A stretch of DNA of 7,656 nt, taken from NCBI GenBank assembly GCA_019242465.1, contig JAFAVL010000424.1, positions 1-7,656 of the forward strand, read 5' to 3'. The notes under the pieces are model-generated. The model was not told the DNA's origin. It saw nothing but the letters and a program-made list of their open reading frames with translations, and ran no database searches. This stretch comes from Chroococcidiopsidaceae cyanobacterium CP_BM_RX_35. GTDB lineage: Bacteria; Cyanobacteriota; Cyanobacteriia; Cyanobacteriales; Chroococcidiopsidaceae. A program made the translations under genes and the position numbers. Below, piece after piece: positions 6,511-7,656 of this stretch. Each line of letters starts with the position of its first letter. The stretch's first letter is position 1.

Positions 6511-6744
6511 TTATTTATGGCTGATTTGCCATAGCCGCTCTAGAGTGGCAATTTGCTGGCTTAGAATAGCGGTGCGGCGATAAGAACGATACCTTCGATA
6601 CCAAGCAGCTCCTAGAGCAAAACTTAGGGGAAGGAAGAGGAGGAACCCTCCTGCCAGAATATTAGCAAAACCATCAGCCTCTCCTACTGAGGATGGACGA
6701 GCGGGCTGATGTTGCGCTGCGGTGGACGAGTGGTAAAGCGGCAT
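6511..6744 (-). CDS. Small single-span membrane protein, function unknown
   Basis: This 77-residue protein is not recognised as a named family. The N-terminal 25 residues are polar and low in structure. One strong hydrophobic segment follows (about 27-49, FANILAGGFLLFLPLSFALG and a few more residues), then a basic patch RRYRSYRR (50-57), then an amphipathic stretch that could form a helix or coiled coil (58-75, ILSQQIATLERLWQIS). By the positive-inside rule the C-terminus should face the cytoplasm. A good ribosome binding site (AAGGAA, 6758-6753) lies 8 bp before the start, and the layout is very protein-like, so it is probably real rather than a chance frame. It converges on the metalloprotease gene with an 11-bp gap and no visible terminator. 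Its own promoter was not identified. Confidence 0.65.
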   Translation of the reverse strand: MPLYHSSTAAQHQPARPSSVGEADGFANILAGGFLLFLPLSFALGAAWYRRYRSYRRTAILSQQIATLERLWQISHK

Positions 6745-6752
6745 ATTTTTGA

Positions 6753-6758
6753 TTCCTT
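6753..6758 (-). promoter_or_regulatory. Ribosome binding site of the small membrane protein gene
   Basis: AAGGAA on the minus strand lies 8 bp before the ATG at 6744. This is the best-spaced ribosome binding site in the window and the main nucleotide-level support for that gene. Confidence 0.6.
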
Positions 6759-6947
6759 TGCAGTTCTGGGGTTTGGCATTTTTTTCTAGTGGGGTTTGAC
6801 TCCCTATCTAAAAAGTTCCTTTCGCCACAAGCGGCGATGCCCAAAGCCACACCTTCTGACCTTATTTTCAATCATTTCCTTTTAATTTAGCAAAAAATAT
6901 GGTAGAACAGTAACATAAACTACAGAATAAAAGCTTTAATTGATCCT

Positions 6948-6952
6948 AGAGG
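6948..6952 (+). promoter_or_regulatory. Ribosome binding site of the stress-protein-like gene
   Basis: AGAGG lies 9 bp before ATG 6962. A second purine run (AGGA, 6955-6958) is too close to the start to be the better choice. The DNA upstream (about 6860-6950) is AT-rich and probably holds the promoter, but no -35/-10 pair is convincing. Confidence 0.5.
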
Positions 6953-6961
6953 TTAGGAAAA

Positions 6962-7483
6962 ATGGTTCTCAGCCAACAACGACGTACTATCGGCATATTT
7001 TCCAGCCGTCGAGCGGCAGGACAGGCGCTAGATCAGCTCAGAGCTGCGGGCTTTCCGATGGCACAGGTCGCCTTAGTTTCCCAAGACACAATCCTAAATC
7101 GATATCATAGCGATGATAAAGTGATGAGTGAACTGGTGGAGCAAGCTCGTCAAGGCGCTACGACTGGTTCAGTCCCAGGGTTAGTTACAGGTAATAAGAT
7201 AGGCAGTGTTGCTGGCTTGGTGTTGGGTATTAGTACTTTGGCAATTCCTGGCGTGGGTCATGCGATCCTAGCGGCTAGTGCTGGAACTGTCATTGCTTTT
7301 GCGCTCTCTAGTGGCGCTATTGGTGCAGTATCTGGCGGTTTGATTGGGGGATTAATTGGTCTAGGAGTCACCGAGGTACAAGTCAAACGGCAGAGTGAAT
7401 CAGCGTCACAAGGTAATTATCTATTGACGGCAATAGGCACCGTTGATGAAATTTATCTGGCAGAATCTATTCTTAGCCGTTAA
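6962..7483 (+). CDS. General-stress-protein-17M-like protein with glycine-rich hydrophobic core
   Basis: The 173-residue product has three parts. The N-terminal part (about 8-42) carries IGIFSSRRAAGQALDQL and AGFPMAQVALVSQD, the pattern of the YflT/general stress protein 17M-like domain found in many cyanobacterial proteins. The middle (about 66-138) is rich in Gly, Ala and Ser with small-residue spacing (GAVSGGLIGGLIGLG), like glycine-zipper proteins that associate with membranes. The C-terminal part (about 150-172, GNYLLTAIGTVDEIYLAESI) looks like a second strand-helix unit. This order is usual for the family. No biochemical role is established, and a link to stress is known only by homology, so the function here is open. 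It stands alone, read divergently from the gene at 6511-6744, and is followed by a terminator hairpin. Confidence 0.85.
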   Translation: MVLSQQRRTIGIFSSRRAAGQALDQLRAAGFPMAQVALVSQDTILNRYHSDDKVMSELVEQARQGATTGSVPGLVTGNKIGSVAGLVLGISTLAIPGVGHAILAASAGTVIAFALSSGAIGAVSGGLIGGLIGLGVTEVQVKRQSESASQGNYLLTAIGTVDEIYLAESILSR

Positions 7484-7501
7484 AAGGCAGCAATAGAAAA
7501 A

Positions 7502-7519
7502 CCGCAGCGATAACTGCGG
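7502..7519. terminator. Bidirectional intrinsic terminator
   Basis: CCGCAG (7502-7507) pairs perfectly with CTGCGG (7514-7519) around a 6-base loop, 18 bp after the stop of the stress-protein-like gene. On the plus strand the tail is CTTTAAA, a weak T-run. On the minus strand the hairpin is followed directly by TTTTTC, a good T-run. It therefore fits best as the terminator of a gene entering from the right on the minus strand, and also serves the plus-strand gene. Confidence 0.65.
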
Positions 7520-7609
7520 CTTTAAAGGTTGAAAGAAAGTTGCCTTGCAATTAATTCGGGAATCTACTGAGCTATCTGTATAGGTAACCACACAGCTTTA
7601 GAAAAAAAG

Positions 7610-7656
7610 CTATTTCGTTGCTGCCTCTTCTTCCATAGAAAGCGCCACTTCATCCT
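7610..7656 (-). CDS. Probable C-terminus of a minus-strand gene, 5' end outside the window
   Basis: One minus-strand frame from the window edge reads DEVALSMEEEAATK and ends at TAG (7612-7610). The acidic, alanine-rich tail with a terminal lysine looks like a protein C-terminus. The hairpin with a T-run on the same strand about 90 bp downstream (7519-7502) supports a transcript ending there. Fourteen codons are too few to name the product or exclude chance. Confidence 0.35.
   Translation of the reverse strand, partial: DEVALSMEEEAATK

Noticed and set aside
6822..6837. A small hairpin (TCGCC/GGCGA) upstream of the stress-protein-like gene, considered as a terminator
   Set aside because: The stem is only 5 bp with no T-run on either side, and it lies between divergent genes where no terminator is expected.
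6674..6871. A 65-residue minus-strand reading frame overlapping the small membrane protein gene
   Set aside because: Composition is random-looking and rich in Arg and Ser with no domain. The overlapping frame at 6511-6744 has the better start signal and a clear membrane span.
7594..7611. Hairpin AGCTTT/AAAGCT considered as a terminator of the right-hand gene
   Set aside because: The stem is AT-rich, overlaps the stop codon and has no T-run after it; the hairpin at 7502-7519 is far better.
1..7656. A CRISPR array, tRNA or rRNA gene, or complete insertion sequence
   Set aside because: No regularly spaced repeats with spacers, no cloverleaf or ribosomal RNA sequence, and no transposase-like protein was seen on either strand.

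Overview
The window comes from a cyanobacterium. Two genes are close to diagnostic: an aldehyde-deformylating oxygenase next to an acyl-ACP reductase (the cyanobacterial alkane pathway), and psaK of photosystem I. Two perfect HIP1 octamers (GCGATCGC) and GC-rich heptamer-like repeats between genes agree with this. The genus cannot be fixed from the sequence alone.

Positions 1-3949 are a plus-strand run of five genes: the 3' end of ado, then aar, accA, a short-chain dehydrogenase/reductase (SDR) of unknown substrate, and folE. Spacing is tight (75, 20, 52 and 93 bp). The first three form a coherent lipid module. AccA helps make malonyl-CoA for fatty acid synthesis, Aar reduces fatty acyl-ACP to fatty aldehyde, and Ado turns the aldehyde into an alkane one carbon shorter. 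The SDR could plausibly act on a carbonyl intermediate, but nothing in its sequence fixes this. folE makes the pterin/folate precursor and has no obvious link to the others.

trpF (tryptophan synthesis) lies on the minus strand at 3946-4584. It is convergent with folE, and the two overlap by 4 bp. A 117-bp divergent spacer then leads to psaK (4702-4977), which starts with GTG. The gene-free stretch 4978-5302 holds a terminator-like hairpin and a nested inverted-repeat structure of about 210 bp with GC-rich heptamer arms. This is the least explained DNA in the window.

The right part holds a site-2-type intramembrane metalloprotease with paired CBS domains (5303-6499), a small single-span membrane protein of unknown function on the minus strand (6511-6744), and a stress-protein-17M-like protein with a glycine-rich hydrophobic core (6962-7483). 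A bidirectional terminator hairpin follows at 7502-7519. The last 47 bases probably hold the C-terminus of another minus-strand gene.

Most of the window is ordinary cyanobacterial chromosome. The items most worth a second look are the nested inverted repeat at about 5015-5225, the altered conserved motif in AccA, the conserved-looking small membrane protein, and the SDR tied to the alkane genes.
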